Of a stretch of DNA of 64,000 nt, positions 44,154 through 57,191 are shown piece after piece. The stretch comes from Sipunculus nudus (taxonomy: Eukaryota; Annelida; Sipuncula; Golfingiida; Sipunculidae). How positions within the stretch are numbered: the stretch's first letter is position 1; the number at the start of each line of letters is the position of its first letter. The notes below the pieces were generated by a model that ran no database searches, was not told the DNA's origin, and saw nothing but the letters and a program-made list of their open reading frames with translations. Location of the stretch: the NCBI GenBank assembly GCA_026874595.1, contig CM049314.1, positions 53,055,812 to 53,119,811 on the forward strand, in the 5' to 3' direction. Position numbers and translations under genes: made by a program.

Positions 44154-45290
44154 TCTCTGAAAATTCTCTGTGAATTCTCCAGCTCTTCGCGGATTCTCTG
44201 ACTTTTTGACAGATCCCTAGAAGACATTCAGGGGCTTAAAACTAATAATTAATAGAACATATTATTTTACAATGTGCCATATTAAGTTAATGCTAATGAA
44301 TAAAATTTGCAACCTAAAGTAGTGAATGTAGTCTCAGAGTTGTGTCACCTTGTCTCTGTATAATAGGCTAACGCTTTAATGCCTACCAAGATCAGATGAT
44401 ATGCCAAGTGATATGTGTTTGGTAATTGATAATGAACTACATGAGGATATCTTTTATCATATATTTTACAACTTTTCAACTGAACACAGTGTTAAAAGTA
44501 TTTAAAAAAAACAATTTTTGCTTTTCATATAGAAATTTTATTTGTATTTGAAAGAAAACATGGTCAATTTCAGAAAGCAAACAACTTCTAATAAATATTC
44601 CTGTTACTGATTTCTCTTGGCCATTTTTCATGACGCTCCAGATTAGATTCATGATGATGCCCCAAATATAAGATGTAGGTGGATTCCACACAAATTTCCT
44701 CAAATTGTTAATGACATTATCCTAATATTATTCACGTATTCTATTAGGAACTTTACTGTATTGATTATTTTTTATTAGTTATCTTGTATTTAAGCACTGA
44801 AAAAGGCTGTCACTATGGCATTGTTTTTACAACTGTGTTGAAACCATAGCTGTCAATATCTTGGGATATAACTGTATGTGAATGAACAGCAAGATATTAA
44901 TTTGTGTATTTTCTTGGGTTAGCAATTAATATTCTTGTTGGTTTGGACTCTGTGTGGCATACTAATCCTGTATTTTATGCACTGTACTTTTATGACACTG
45001 GTTAAATCTTAAGTTAGAAATGTTAATGAAACCTTATCAGTGACTTTCTTATAAATGACCATACCCTGTACAGAAAAAGCAGAATATTTCAATTATAACT
45101 TAATATGACAAAGATTCTTCACCATGCTGTAGCAAAAAGTTAAAGATTAAACTTTAGAAGAGTAGCTCACCAAATCTGCAGAGCTAATTCAGGACATATG
45201 ACATCTTACTGTTCACATCAACCCTGTAAAGATAACACAGAATATATAAGTTTGTGATACCTGTGTGTATCAATTTACATGTAGTACATT
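44154..45290. other. AT-rich region, no gene seen
   Basis: A 75-codon minus-strand frame at 44476-44703 has no recognisable domain. No repeat family identified. Confidence 0.4.
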
Positions 45291-45920
45291 GTAATTTGTC
45301 TACTGTCAGACACTGTTAAGCTCAGAAACAGACCCATGTCTGATGACTTACAGTCAGCCGAGATAAAAATAAGGGACTTTATGGGTAAAAAGTGTAAAAT
45401 TTTAGCAAATGCAAAATATGCTTCTTTCCATGGACCTTCCAGGATGTCAAGATGAAAGATTCTAGGTCTAGTGATTACGATTTGTGCTCTGTTAACAGAT
45501 GACCACATCTTTAAAGGTCTAAAAAACAGAGAAAAAAAATTGAAAAAAAATACAGATTACCGATATCCATGACCAATATCCATGCTATGAATCATGGTGA
45601 TCAATGCATGGACCTTCCAGAATGTCAAGTTGAAAGATTCTAGGTCCAGATTTGTGCCCTGTTAACAGATGACCACTTCTTTTTAATAGAGGTATAAAAA
45701 AATCAGAGAAAAAAATCTGTAAAAATTGAAAAAATACAGGTGGTGCCATCAGTCTGCAGAAACTGATGAAACATTCCATGATCAATATCCATGCAAAGAA
45801 TCATGGTGATCAATGCATTAGTTGTTCAGATACTTAAGCCTTTGTATCAAATTTTTCATTAATCTGGGGGATACTTTGAAGCCACATAAGGGTGATAGAC
45901 ACTTTTGAGAAAAAATAATG
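45291..45920 (+). mobile_element. fragments of the copy-6 interior and a shared tail
   Basis: A decayed tail (GATGACTTACAGTCAGCCGA ending 45365) is followed by two partial repeats of GGTCTAGTGATTACGATTTG / CCATGGACCTTCCAGGATGTC. Next are GGTGGTGCCATCAG (45739) and TCTGCAGAAACTGATGAAAC, which match 37550-37700. Confidence 0.5.
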
Positions 45921-46218
45921 AAAAGATTAATTATGCAGTTAAATAGAAAATAATCACAGAAAAGAATACAAACTTCTCAGAGAAGAGTACACAAATGATA
46001 TGTCTGCCAAATTTTGAGGGCAAAATCACAGTCAAAGCAGGTAAACCTTTCTGGAGAAGAAAACCCAACAGCATATCTGATCACTTTATTTTCCATGCTG
46101 CTGAGGCAGGGAAATAATGAACAAATCTTTGCATTAGATCCTCAATTTTTTATTATAGCAAATTTTCACAAGTTTAACAAAAAGTTCACAAGTTTCATAA
46201 ATTTGCAATATAACATAC
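45921..46218 (+). mobile_element. C-block fragment
   Basis: ACTTTATTTTCCATGCTGCTG, AATAATGAACAAATCTTTGC and CCTCAATTTTTTATTATAGC match 19420-19500 and 60380-60450. It stops where a new sequence starts at CTAGCTGATAAACCC. Confidence 0.5.
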
Positions 46219-46800
46219 TAGCTGATAAACCCAGTATACTGGGTTTTGCTGGGGTTGTTGTTATGTATTAAAGTAGATGAGGAATTTTGGCTCATTTTAT
46301 TGTTCTAGAAATTAAAAGAAAATATAGATTTCCAGTGAGATACTGTCTGAAATGTACAAATATGTACAATATGTACAAATACGTTTACACATTTTTGTGG
46401 CCCTATGCTCGTGGTAAGAAATTCATACATCATCATGTTTACATTGAAGACCTAGTCAGTGATGACATTTACATTTGCCAACCTGAATGGGCAAGAGGAC
46501 ATTCAAATATCTTTGACTGGTTACATATATTATTATTTTGTGAGGCCTATGAGAAATGGACTGATGCAAGGAAGATTTTGCAGTCATTGCTGAAGGCCGT
46601 TCGGCTGTTCTCAGTCCATGGTTGCCTCCCCAAAATTTAGGAACAATTGAAAATCACTCAAAATGATGTGTACATTAAACATTATTAATTCTCATATCAG
46701 TGAGGTCACTGCGGGTACAATAACCTTTAAAATGAGGTACAGCACAGTATCATATGCAATGCGGTTTCAAAGAACATTGTGAACAAAGGTGGACTGAATT
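46219..46800 (+). other. unassigned insertion starting with a 16-bp palindrome
   Basis: After AGCTGATAA comes ACCCAGTATACTGGGT (46229-46244), a perfect palindrome. It is followed by a plus-strand frame of 117 codons (46287-46640; ...YICQPEWARGHSNIFDWLH, ILQSLLKAVRLFSVHGC) that I cannot assign to any family. It could be chance or a captured gene fragment. Confidence 0.3.
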
Positions 46801-46816
46801 CATTTATAAGTAAACA

Positions 46817-47040
46817 GGCCAAAAAAAACAGGTATGGTTCTCAGGCAACTTTATTTAGAAATCGTTGTAAGTGGGTGGTATTTTAATTTTTTTACCTCTT
46901 TGAATGTTTCGATAAAATTGTTATATGATTAGGGAACGGCAAAAACATAACCATTTTTTTGCTAAACAGGTAAAAGCACTACATAAAAAGTATTATTTAT
47001 CTTCTTGACAGATAAAAATAACAAGGTCTACAGGCCTAAT
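46817..47040 (+). mobile_element. Harbinger-type MITE, left part
   Basis: GGCCAAAAAAAACAGGTATG then GTTCTCAGGCA equals the left terminal repeat of the complete copy at 58335-58673. The interior ACAGGTAAAAGCACTACA also matches it. The right terminal repeat is missing here. Confidence 0.65.
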
Positions 47041-47190
47041 GCCAACCTGTGCATTGGGAAATACACCAGGTATAATGCTTCAATACTGGACCATTACTTT
47101 TCATGTATATGAACAATACAAGTACCAAACATTTTGAATAAGAAACAATTACATAAACATCACTGCTGAAATTCTGGCATGGGTGCACAC
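47041..47190. other. spacer
   Basis: Nothing recognised. Confidence 0.4.
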
Positions 47191-48588
47191 ATCACAAAAA
47201 TGATTGTAGCTGGCACCACCAGTCTTGTATACGACAAAACTATCAGAGATATATACATATGCCCAATTTCAGGCTGATAATATCAAATTCCTCTGTAGAT
47301 ATAAGGAGGCACATATATTGTGCAAAAGTTTTTGTTATGCACTAATGATATATTCTTATCACTCCATGAGCTGATACAAAAGGGAGTCATATATCACAAG
47401 TGTCACTGACAATTATGGGCACATAGTGAGATGTACCAGTTGTGAGTGCCATATAGTTATATATACAAGAAAACAAGAAAAATAGAGATGGTCTACAAAA
47501 TAAGTTATTGTGAACATCCCTGACCTATGACCTTGGCCTTTTGCCCACATATCAACTGGATTCTTTCTAAATGATGGGTAACTACTTACCACTTACATCT
47601 GGCTGGGTGTAATTACTTGGCAACCAATGAGTGAATAACTTAGAATAACTTTAACCTCCTGACCAGCTGACCTCAAAATTAATTAGTTATTTCTTCATGC
47701 AAAAAGACCCATAAATATGAAGTTTGAATCAAATTCAGTGATGCATAGATGTGCCATATGTGAAAGACTGAAGGTTTGGGTTGAACAGTTTCACTTGAAA
47801 TATGTTCACAAGCATTTAGAACAATATTGTGACCTTGACCTTTGACCTTTTGAACTCAACATCAATAGGCTTCTATTGGTAGGTAAGCCATATATGACAG
47901 ATGGAAAGTATAGATTGAAAAGTTTGCTGAAAATGACTCCACGCAAGAAGAGGGTGCTGTGAACTTGACCTTTGACCTCAAAATCAACAGGTCTTTTCCC
48001 CTGTTGGCAGAGAAGCGATATCAGTGCTGAAAGGTTTGGAATGAAAGGTCTAGCTTGAAATGTGTCCACAACCTTTTCAAAGAAGTGGACTAGTGACCCT
48101 GCTTGTGACCTCAACATCTATAGGATTCTTCTCCCACTTAGTAGGTGAGCTATATGTGAAAGTTCAAAGAATTGGGATGAAAGGTTTGGCTTAAAATGCA
48201 TCCTGAGGCTTTTCAAAGAAGTTGGTTCTGTGACCTTGACCTTTGACCTTGTGACCTCAAAATAATTATGGTTCTTCCCCTGTTGGTAGGTGAGCTGTAT
48301 GTGAAAGATGGGAGGTTTGGGATGAAAATTTTGGCTAAAAGAATTATTTCTGGGGGGTGCAAACACACCCCATAACTTCAAGAATATAGGTCGCAGTGAC
48401 CTAATTTCAGGTTTGCAAGGAGATCTTTTTAGAACCTCTAAGACTGCATAGGGTTCATGGCCCTAGCCCCTATGGTTACGATTTGTGCCCTGCTAACAGA
48501 CGGACGGCCGGTCTGGCCGGACACACGGAAGGACGCCGGACAAAGACCCATCGCTCTAGCCCAGCATGACTGAAAGTCAGCTGAGCTA
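47191..48588 (+). mobile_element. shared-tail element with diverged DR1 modules (head not seen)
   Basis: Starts in a module with GGCACCACCAGTCTTGTATA (47210), runs through three diverged relatives of the 288-bp unit with exact TGACCTTTGACCT at about 47835, 47970 and 48238. It ends GACGGCCGGTCTGGCCGG (48503-), then the tail TAGCCCAGCATGACTGAAAG / TCAGCTGAGCTA at 48588. The head is missing or unrecognised. Confidence 0.6.
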
Positions 48589-49180
48589 AAAATTGTAGCT
48601 GGCAGCACCAGTCTTGTATACAATGAAGCTATCAGAGATATATACATATGCCCAATTTCAGACTGATATATCAAACCCCTCCTGAGAAAAACGCAGGGAC
48701 ACACACTGTGCAAAAGTCATGGTAGGTGGCAACACCTGTCTTGTGAGCGAGAGAGCCATCAAAGACACATAGACAGGTCAAAATATTAGGCTAATACATC
48801 AAACTTACCTTGAGTCTGATGCATGGGGCTGACCAGGTTTAGGTGAGAAAGGCTGTTGCCCTGAGTGAATTGTGACAAATTGCTTGCTCAGACTACTGCA
48901 CTGAGTGAACTCATGACCTGCACCTGGCTAGACTGAGTGAACTCTTGACCTGTTGCATAATCTGACACAGTGGGCAGTCTGCCAACGCTATAAATAGAAT
49001 GCAGCTACTGCACTGAGTGAACTCCTGACCTATACCTGGCTGCACTGAGTGAACTCTTGACCTGTTACCTAATCTGATACAGTTGGCAGTCTGCCGAAGC
49101 TATAAATAGATCCAGACTGACCTTTGGCCTGTTGACAAATCTGAAATAGAAGCCACATCATAGCATAAGCTCACAGATTG
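48589..49180 (+). mobile_element. family B element, 5'-type portion
   Basis: Contains palindrome relatives (GGCAGCACCAG near 48600, GGTGGCAACACC near 48722) and repeated CACTGAGTGAACTC(T/C)TGACC (48890, 48935, 49010, 49045). It ends near ATAAGCTCACAGATTGGC (49160). The reverse complement occurs at 53680-54640. Confidence 0.6.
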
Positions 49181-49330
49181 GCTCTACATGCATGGGCATG
49201 ACACCCATGAGGTGATCACATGATACTCATGAGGTGATCACATGCTACCCATGAGGTGATCACATGCTGCCCATGAGGTGTTCACATGACACCCATGTGG
49301 TAATCACATGCCTTGTGTTTGGCTGCACTG
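49181..49330. repeat. short tandem repeat CCATGAGGTGATCACATG
   Basis: CATGAGGTGATCACATGMTA-type 24-bp units occur about five times from 49205 to 49310. The core contains GTGATCAC, a perfect palindrome. Confidence 0.85.
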
Positions 49331-50160
49331 ATTGAACTCTAGATCTGTTGCAAAATCTGAAACAGTTGGCAGTTTTTTTCAACCTATTCAATGATACAGA
49401 CACATTCTTTGCCTGTTGGTAAATCTGTTTACACATACTGAAAGACTATCATTAAAAATATCTATAATAATAAAAGTACTTTCATTGTTAAAGGTCCAAT
49501 AGTTCTGCCAAAAATCATTCAAGTAAACTTGAACAAAGGCCACCTAAGAATAATTTTTGTGCAATGTCACAGAAGTTATAATTGATACAACAATTTTGTA
49601 GAAGAACACTATTGCAGTCCTCAGTTTGAAATAGACATAATAATGGCCATAAGACCAACTTAATCTTTTCACGACTCAACCAAAAATCAACAAACTCGAC
49701 TATTCTTATATGATTGAAAGAACCATGTCCTAGGATAATTCTTTTGAAAAATTTAACGATTCAACTTGACAGTTTCATCATAAACATTATAAGCTGAAAG
49801 AGGTTAAAATTATGAGGTTTTTGCCCATAAAAAACAGGTCAATGTAGGTGGTACCACAAAATCTGCAACTTCAAATATGAGTCATGTGACCAACATTTGC
49901 ACAATACTTGGTAATGCTAGGTTCTGTCATTTCTGAGATTACTATGTCAGTATCCTTACTTGCCCAAATAACAAAGTTCAAATTTGTGTAACTCCGCTAA
50001 AATTCATCAAATGCAAACCATTTGAACAAACTTGAGAAGGCTTGCCTCTGGGATCATTGTAAAATATTGAACAATTAAGCTGGACTGTTTACAAGAAGAA
50101 GACTTTTAAAGGTTTTTCAGCCTTTTCCCTATAAAATTTAAGTAAATGCAGATAACAAAA
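49331..50160 (+). mobile_element. family B fragment
   Basis: CTGCACTGATTGAACTC, GGTGGTACCACAAAATC (49847), ATATGAGTCATGTGACC and CAGCCTTTTCCCTATAAAAT follow the family B order; no terminal tail is seen before the next head at 50164. Confidence 0.5.
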
Positions 50161-52207
50161 CAAGGGACCTATGGGTCACGGCGCTAAGCTGTTATATATG
50201 ATAAAAAATATGAATTTAAAATGAGGTACATGCTGGTTTTGTGTGGTAATAAATATAAGCTGTATTATGAGTTGTTTAGCTTATGTATGATTTTGATAGT
50301 ACCTTTGGAGACAGGGAAGAGGATTGATTTCATTTATTTTATTAACAAATGGAGTACTATTATCACACATATTTTGACTTGGCAATATTACTAACAAGCA
50401 GAACATATAATATTAGAGTTTAACCATTTATTAAAAAAAATTACAAATATTGTCCCAAATATAATTTTTATTAAAAATAATAAGAGAATCCTATGATTTT
50501 TTAAAATGAAATATAACTGAAATGATTTTTAAAATAATATTAAAGAATATATTCATGAATGCATTCATGAATACATTTTGAAAGTATTTGCACTGGTATT
50601 TTACTCTCATTTTTACCTGAATTCCCATTCTTTATGCAAAAAAATTTATAATGGAGTACATATTCATATTTGTATTTAAATACAATTGCAAAGTATTCGC
50701 ACCAAGTCTGGTATTTATTCAGTTTCACCAAACAGTGATGTTGAGAATCCAGAATATACCATATTCACACATTTAAATAATGATCATAAGTATCTGGTTT
50801 TATGGCTTTTCTTTATATTAAAAAAAAATAAATGTAATATATTCATTTTGGACTAATTTCACATCAATGTACACACTAGACACAGTAGGAATCTAGATTA
50901 ATATTATCAACTGCATCTTTGTCTATCATTAATTTCCTTCATATGATCCCTAATATTTAGTAATGAATAATATGATTTACTTTTTTATCATTAAAATTGA
51001 ACTGAAAAATACCATAGGTAACTGCATGGTGTTATTTGGAATATGTGACATTCTATCTATCAATACAAGATTCTTATATCATCAGTAACTGCGAGTTAAT
51101 TTCCTGTTATTATACACTAACAAATTCCTTTTCTATTTTTCTTTAATTTGTTATTAAAAACCAATAAAAATTTATTAATTTATTGTTTTTTGTTATGTTG
51201 TTGGTCAAAACTACTAGATGAGTTGGGTTGGACACCTGGATCAACTGTGGCTGTCCATAAGCTTCCTTGGATACCCCAGTGTATGTCTCGCCTCAAGCAT
51301 GCATAATTTGCTGAAAGTTCAACAAGGTCAACATACAGGTGACTAAAGAGGGGCTGGAGAGAGCCAAGGTCTGACATAGTATCATAAAAACATTAATAAA
51401 AGCTACAAATTTTGGCCAATTTCTGTCAGCTTTCTAGACTACAAAGCTGAAATCCTTATGTGTGCATGATATGAAAATTATATCAACAGTGCTCACAGGA
51501 AACAAACGTGCCACGGTCAAATTTGGGCAAAATTTAAGGTACTTATTTTATATTTATACTAATAACTTATAAAATTTGAAAAATTCAGAACTAATTTTGG
51601 GTATTCAATCGAATCTTGATTAAATAATGTTACATCCCTGACAAAAAATCTCTAGCTTCAGCAATCCCCTTGTTAAGGGAGTAAATATATTTGATTATTT
51701 ACAAAGTGCATTATGTTTGGGCCCATAACTTAAAACAATTAAGCAATACTGACATCATTTTTGGCATGTGCATAGAGAATGTATAGAAAAATATGTATAT
51801 TATATATGATTACAGTCAGATCAGTGGTTTTGATATTAGGCAGTCTGGAAGAGTAACAATGGGTTTTTAATGGAAAAATGAAGTTTTTCATTAATATCTC
51901 GAAGGTATTAAGTCCTAGTGACCAAATTCTTGGCATAGTAGGAGATTTTGGAAACAACTAATTGTATACCAAATTTTAGGAACTGAGAGCTGAAGCTGGG
52001 GAGCTGATTTCTTGCAAGATGTAAACAATATAATACATGGTGCTTGAAAACTTGAATAAAATCTACAGTTTTTGATCAACTGGTTTCAAATTTTTGGTGT
52101 TAACAGACAAAATGCTAACAAAAACATGCTGTGAAAATTAAATCCACAGTACTTTCAGAAAAAAAGTGCCATGGTCAAAGTTGGGCAAAATTTAAGGTAC
52201 CAATTTT
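50161..52207 (+). mobile_element. shared-head element, truncated by a family B insertion
   Basis: Head CAAGGGACCTATGGGTCACG with GCTAAGCTG (50162-50191), then the same body as 1798-2160 (GTTATATATGATAAAAAATA, GGTTTTGTGTGGTAATAAAT). A-block pieces follow from 51470 (GTGCCACGGTCAAATTTGGG, GTGCATTATGTTTGGGCCCA, 52170 GTGCCATGGTC). The sequence breaks inside an A-block at 52207 where an inverted family B element begins, so that insertion is younger or the region was rearranged. Confidence 0.6.
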
Positions 52208-54640
52208 TTATTAGCTAACCTGTGAGCTTATGCGATGGTGCGGCCTCGTGCATCATGTGTTGTGCGTTAACCATAGCTATCTCGAAAACGGCAGGAGCTA
52301 GCATCACCAAATTTTTTTGCAAATAATCAGTTATTCAAAAAACTATATCGGATTTTGTTTATTTTTTTTTTCTAACTGCATTTTCTTTGATTTTATATGG
52401 AAAAAGCTAAAAAATCTTTAAAAATCTTCTTCTCCGAAACTGCCCAGCCAAATTGTCTAATATTTTACAGAAATGATCTCTGGAACAATCTTTCTCAAGT
52501 TTGTTCGAATGCTTCCATTTTGGAGATTTTTGGCCGAGTTACAGGAGGTTGAACTTTGTTAACTGTGCAAAAAAGGATATTAAAATTTATATCTCAAAAA
52601 CTGCTGTAGCTATCATCACCAAATTTTATGCCAATGTTGGTCACATGAGACATATCTGAAATTGAGGTATTGGTGGCGCCACCTGCATCTGCCTTTTTTG
52701 TACGGGGTCATCAGTGCCTGTATCCCACTGAGGGCTACAAAAAACTTCCTCTCTGAAACCAAATGGCCAAAATGTTTAATATCGCACAGAAATGATCCTA
52801 GGGTAGTGCTTTCTGAAGTTTGTTCAAATGGTCTCTTTTCAGTGACTTTTGGCTAAGTTATGGGAAGCTGAATTTAGTCATATGCCATAACAGCCCATTT
52901 TAGCTCAGTGGATACAAAGATCTTCTTCTCAAAAACCACTGGGCCAAATTCTTAAATCTACCACATTAATTATCCTCAGATGTTGATAATTCAAGTTTGT
53001 TCAAATGGTTTTGGTTCAGTGCTTTTTGGTTGATTTATAGAATGCTGAACTTAGCCAATTTGCTGTATCTTCCTATTCGAGTTATAAACCTGTGAAACGT
53101 TTTTCAACCGATGCCACTGAAGCCAAGTTTGTAAAATATTTTACAAGAATAATCCCTACAATAATTCTTATAATAATTGTCATAAATGGTACCACATGAA
53201 TGATTTTTGGCTGAATTATGGAGATTGAATTGAGTCATTTTACCATACATGTTAGCAATGTGATGCTGTTACATCAAGCCTAGCACCAGTTTATCAGCAT
53301 CTATTACATCATGCCACTAGACATTTAGATTTCAGGTTATCTTTGGTTAATATTGACAAGAAAGTTTTAAAAGCTTTTAAATGATTAAAGTTATTTATCA
53401 TACCAGACAATGTTACAATCATGGATATTCAGCTCTCTGTGGCTATATAAAGACAACTGTATGTGGATTATAAATTTTTTGTATCCCGACTCAACATAAT
53501 TCAAGAATTTGCCATCAATTATATATATCTGTATTTTATTTTTGCATTCAGTATGCATCCGTAATAATTTTACATATATTTTTATTATAAAAAATCATTT
53601 TTTAATAAAAAGTCAGCTGAAAAGCATTTTGTATTGGGAAAATAAATTTCAAAGTTATTTCAAGTAGGGACCACTTTAATGTACAGATGGCAGCACTTGG
53701 TTTATCATTGGCAGATTGCCAGTGCCTTGATGTTGGCCATTAGCCAAGATGATGTCAGCTCTATAAATAGTTTTGGTACAGTGCCAGGATTGGATCAAGT
53801 GCAGCAAGGTATAGGTCAAGAGTTCAATCAGTGCAGTAGCTGCATTCTATTTTTAGCTTTGGCAGACTGCTCACTGCATCATATTTGGCACCAAAGTTCA
53901 GCCTGAATCTATTTATAGCCTTGGCAGACTGTCAGCTGTGTCAGATTATGCAACAGGTCAAGAGTTCACTCAGTGCAGCCAGGTACAGGTCAAAAGTTCA
54001 CTCAGTTTAGCCAGGTGCAGGTCAAGAGTTCACTCAGTGCAGTAGCTTGAGGCAGCAATTTGTCACAGTTCACTCGGGGGCAACTGCCTTACTCACTTGA
54101 GCCTTGTCAGTTCAGTGCATCAAACTCTGGGGAAGTTTGATGTATTGGACTGATATTTTGACCTGCCTATGCATCTTTGATGGTATTCTCATTTACAAAA
54201 CAGGTGGTGCCACCTACATTAACTTTTGCAGTGCTTATTTCTACAGAGGAATTTGATAAATCAGCCTAAAATTGGGCATGTTAATACATATCGGGTAGCC
54301 CTCATTTTTGGTTGATCTCTGACCTTTCTTCTCTGCCCAGCGTCCATTTGTGCGTCTGTTTCCACGCATAAACCCACATATCTCAGCAACCGTTTGACCG
54401 ATAAGGCTAAAGATTTTGCACAAATGTAGCCCTTGGAAAGCTTTATAACATACACTAAAAACGGTGGCGCCACCTGCAACCATTTTTGCACAGCGTCCAT
54501 CTGTTCATCTGTCTTGGGATAAAATCACTCATATCTCAGCAGTGGTTTGACTTATTCACCTGAAATTTTGCAGGTTTATACATCCTGGACAATTTTCTCG
54601 ATTTTATGACAGGTTGCACCACCTGCATTCACATTTACGC
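52208..54640 (-). mobile_element. family B element, copy 2 (minus orientation, longest)
   Basis: Its terminal sequence reads outward at the left (TTAGCTAACCTGTGAGCTTA, 52210-52229), the inverse of the tails at 43850 and 56960. Palindromes GGTGGCGCCACC at 52671 and 54462 and variants at 54205 and 54612 are present. So are inverted CACTGAGTGAAC repeats (53800-54110) and a 54240-54620 portion related to the 279-bp array of 21211-22115. Family B thus links the two array types in one element. Confidence 0.65.
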
Positions 54641-54935
54641 TGCAGACATCCAAGCTAATATTCAACACACCTCACTCCATTCCCCTTGCCACTTAATCCA
54701 TGCCTCACTTCACCCGTGCCACTTGATTTCTGCGGATACACATAGTCGCTTGTCGACTACCCATATTCTAGTTTTAAAATGTCCAAGTCTGAAACTTGCA
54801 GGTCCGAAACGTCCATTTTGCTGAAATCATAATGACTAAGGTAGATATGCAGGACTTAAGAGGATCAATATTAAATTTTAAAAATTAAAACCTCCATGCA
54901 TACCCCTAAACTTTGCACAGGTTCGCATTAGGCCT
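54641..54935. other. spacer, unassigned
   Basis: CT-rich stretch with CACTTAATCCATGCCTCACT and TGCCACTTGATTTCTGCGG; resembles the short word AGTGAGGCATGGATT seen inverted near 21148, so it may be the far end of the array element. Confidence 0.45.
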
Positions 54936-55515
54936 GTAGGCCTTGTTTTTGTTAATATTTTAAAAAATTTAAAAGATTTTGATCTAATTTTGGGTATACA
55001 ATTTAATTTTGATTAATTAAAGTTATATTTTTGGAAAAAAAGTCCATAGCTTTAACATGTTTTGTGTTAAGTAAACAAATATCTTTCCTGATTTTTTACA
55101 AAATGCATTATGTTTGGGCCCATAACTTTTTAAAATTATATAATACAGACATAATTTCTGGCATGTACATAGGAAATATACAGAGGAATATTTATGGCAA
55201 ATATGAGGAAAAGCAGATGAGTGGTTTTGATATTAGGCCATCCTGGAGTGTGAAAATAGGTTTTTAATAAAAAATTGAGGTTTTTCCTTAATTTCTCAAA
55301 GGAACGAAGTCGCAAAGATCCAGTTTTCTGCTTGGGAGGAGATCTTGGGGACATCTAACATTATGCTGAATTTTGGATTCCTAGGTCTTACGGTTTCAAA
55401 ACGTGCCACATCTACGGACGGACGGACGGACGGACGGACAGAAGGACAGACAGATGGACGGACGACGGACAATGGACCACGACTATAGCTCAGATGACTT
55501 ATACTCAGCTGAGCT
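54936..55515 (+). mobile_element. A-block with intact ACGG tract and tail hairpin
   Basis: GTTAATATTTTAAAAAATTT through GGTATACAATTT, TGTTTGGGCCCATAACTT and GGAGATCTTGGGGAC to (ACGG)n (55415-55438) and hairpin TAGCTCAGATGACT / CTCAGCTGAGCTA at 55485-55515. Headless copy between two family B elements. Confidence 0.72.
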
Positions 55516-55516
55516 A

Positions 55517-56962
55517 AAAATAAGCTGAATCTAACAAAATTTGATATGTAACAGATTATTGCATAAAATCTGGGGATGGTAGCTCCTGCTATTCCTGAGA
55601 AATTATGGGTTTATATACAGATGACCAATGACCCCAGTACAAAAAAGGTCAATGCAGGTGGTGCCACCAATACCTGAATTTCCTATATGACTCATGTGAC
55701 CAACACTGGCATAAAATTTGGTGATGATAGCTCCGGCCGTTTCTGAGACTGTCATTTTAGTATGCTTTTTTGGACAGATGACTAAGTTCAACTTCCTGTA
55801 ACTCGGCAAAAATTCACCCAAATTTAACCATTTGAACAAACTTGAGAGAGCTGGTATAGGAGATTAATTCTGTAAAAAATTTAACAATTTGGCTTGACCG
55901 TTTTGGAGGAGAATATATTAAACAGTTTTTTAGCTTTTTCTCTATAAAATCTAAGAAAATGCAGAGTTTTTCAGATGGCTAATTTTTTGCATTAAATTTC
56001 ATGATGCTAGCTCCAGTCGTTGTAAAATATTAAACAAATTACCTCAGTTGTGTTGTTCAAAAATGTTTAGCAGGTTTAAAACTCACATAGGAAAATACAG
56101 AAAAATGGCTAAGTTATGCTTCCCATAACTCGGCCAAAAATCACTGAACCAAAACCATTTGAACAAACTTGAATTATCAACATCTAAGGATAATTAAATT
56201 TTGAGATTTAAGAATTCGGCACAGTGGTTTTTGAGAAGAAGATCTTTGTAGCCACTGAGCTAAGACAGCCTGTCATGGCATATGACTAAATTCAGCTTCC
56301 CATAACTCAGCCAAAAGTCACTGAACTGAGACCATTTGAACAAAATTCAGAAAGCAGTACCCTAAGATCATTTCTGTGCGATATTAAACAATTTGGCCAT
56401 ACAGTTTCAGAGAAGAAGTTTTTTGTAGCCCTCAGTATAATAAGGGCACTGATGACCCCCATACAAAAAAGGCCAATGCAGGTGGCGCCACCAATACCTC
56501 AATTTCAGATATGACTCATGTGACAAACATTGGAATAATATTTGGTGATGATAGCTCCAGCCGTTTCTTTTTTGGACAGATGACTAAGTTTAACTTCTTG
56601 TAACTCGGCCAAAAAAACACCGAACTTAAACCATTCTAACAAACTTGAGAGAGATTGTTCCAGGGAGCATTTCTGTGAAATATTGGACAATTTGGCTGAA
56701 CAGTTTCAGAGAAGAAGATTTTTAAAGGTTTTTAAGCTTTTTCCCTATAAAATCTAAGAAAATGCAGTTAGCCAAAAAATAAGCAAAATCAAATAGAGTT
56801 TTTTAGATGACTAATTTTTTGCATAAAATTTTGTAATGGTAACTCTTACCGTTTTCAAGATAGTATGGGTTAACAGACAGACGACGGACAACAGACGACC
56901 GCCGACGGACACCGGATGACGGCCGACGCCACACCATCGAATAAGCTCACAGGTTCGCTAAA
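55517..56962 (+). mobile_element. family B element, copy 3
   Basis: Two tandem ~830-bp units with GGTGGTGCCACCAATACC (55655) and GGTGGCGCCACCAATACC (56482), CATATGACTCATGTGACC and GATAGCTCCRGCCGTTTC. The tail is ACGACGGACAACAGACGACC, CCGACGCCACACCATCGA, then ATAAGCTCACAGGTTCGC (56942-56959). Best preserved tail of the family. Confidence 0.72.
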
Positions 56963-56967
56963 AATAT

Positions 56968-57026
56968 GGGGGGGTTAAATTGACACAGACGGTGCCTGAG
57001 AACCATACCTCTTATTTGTTTTGGCC
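56968..57026 (+). mobile_element. Harbinger-type MITE, right end only
   Basis: GGTGCCTGAGAACCATACCT, then TTGTTTTGGCC, followed by TTA, equals the right terminal repeat of 58335-58673. The left part is missing. Confidence 0.65.
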
Positions 57027-57143
57027 TTAGATATATGAATATATAAGTTGATTCACAATTCTTAATTGCATCATCTTTTATCCCTAATTTTGCTTATATA
57101 ACATCACATTATGCATACAGATATATTTATTTTTTCATCACAT

Positions 57144-57191
<48 letters not shown>

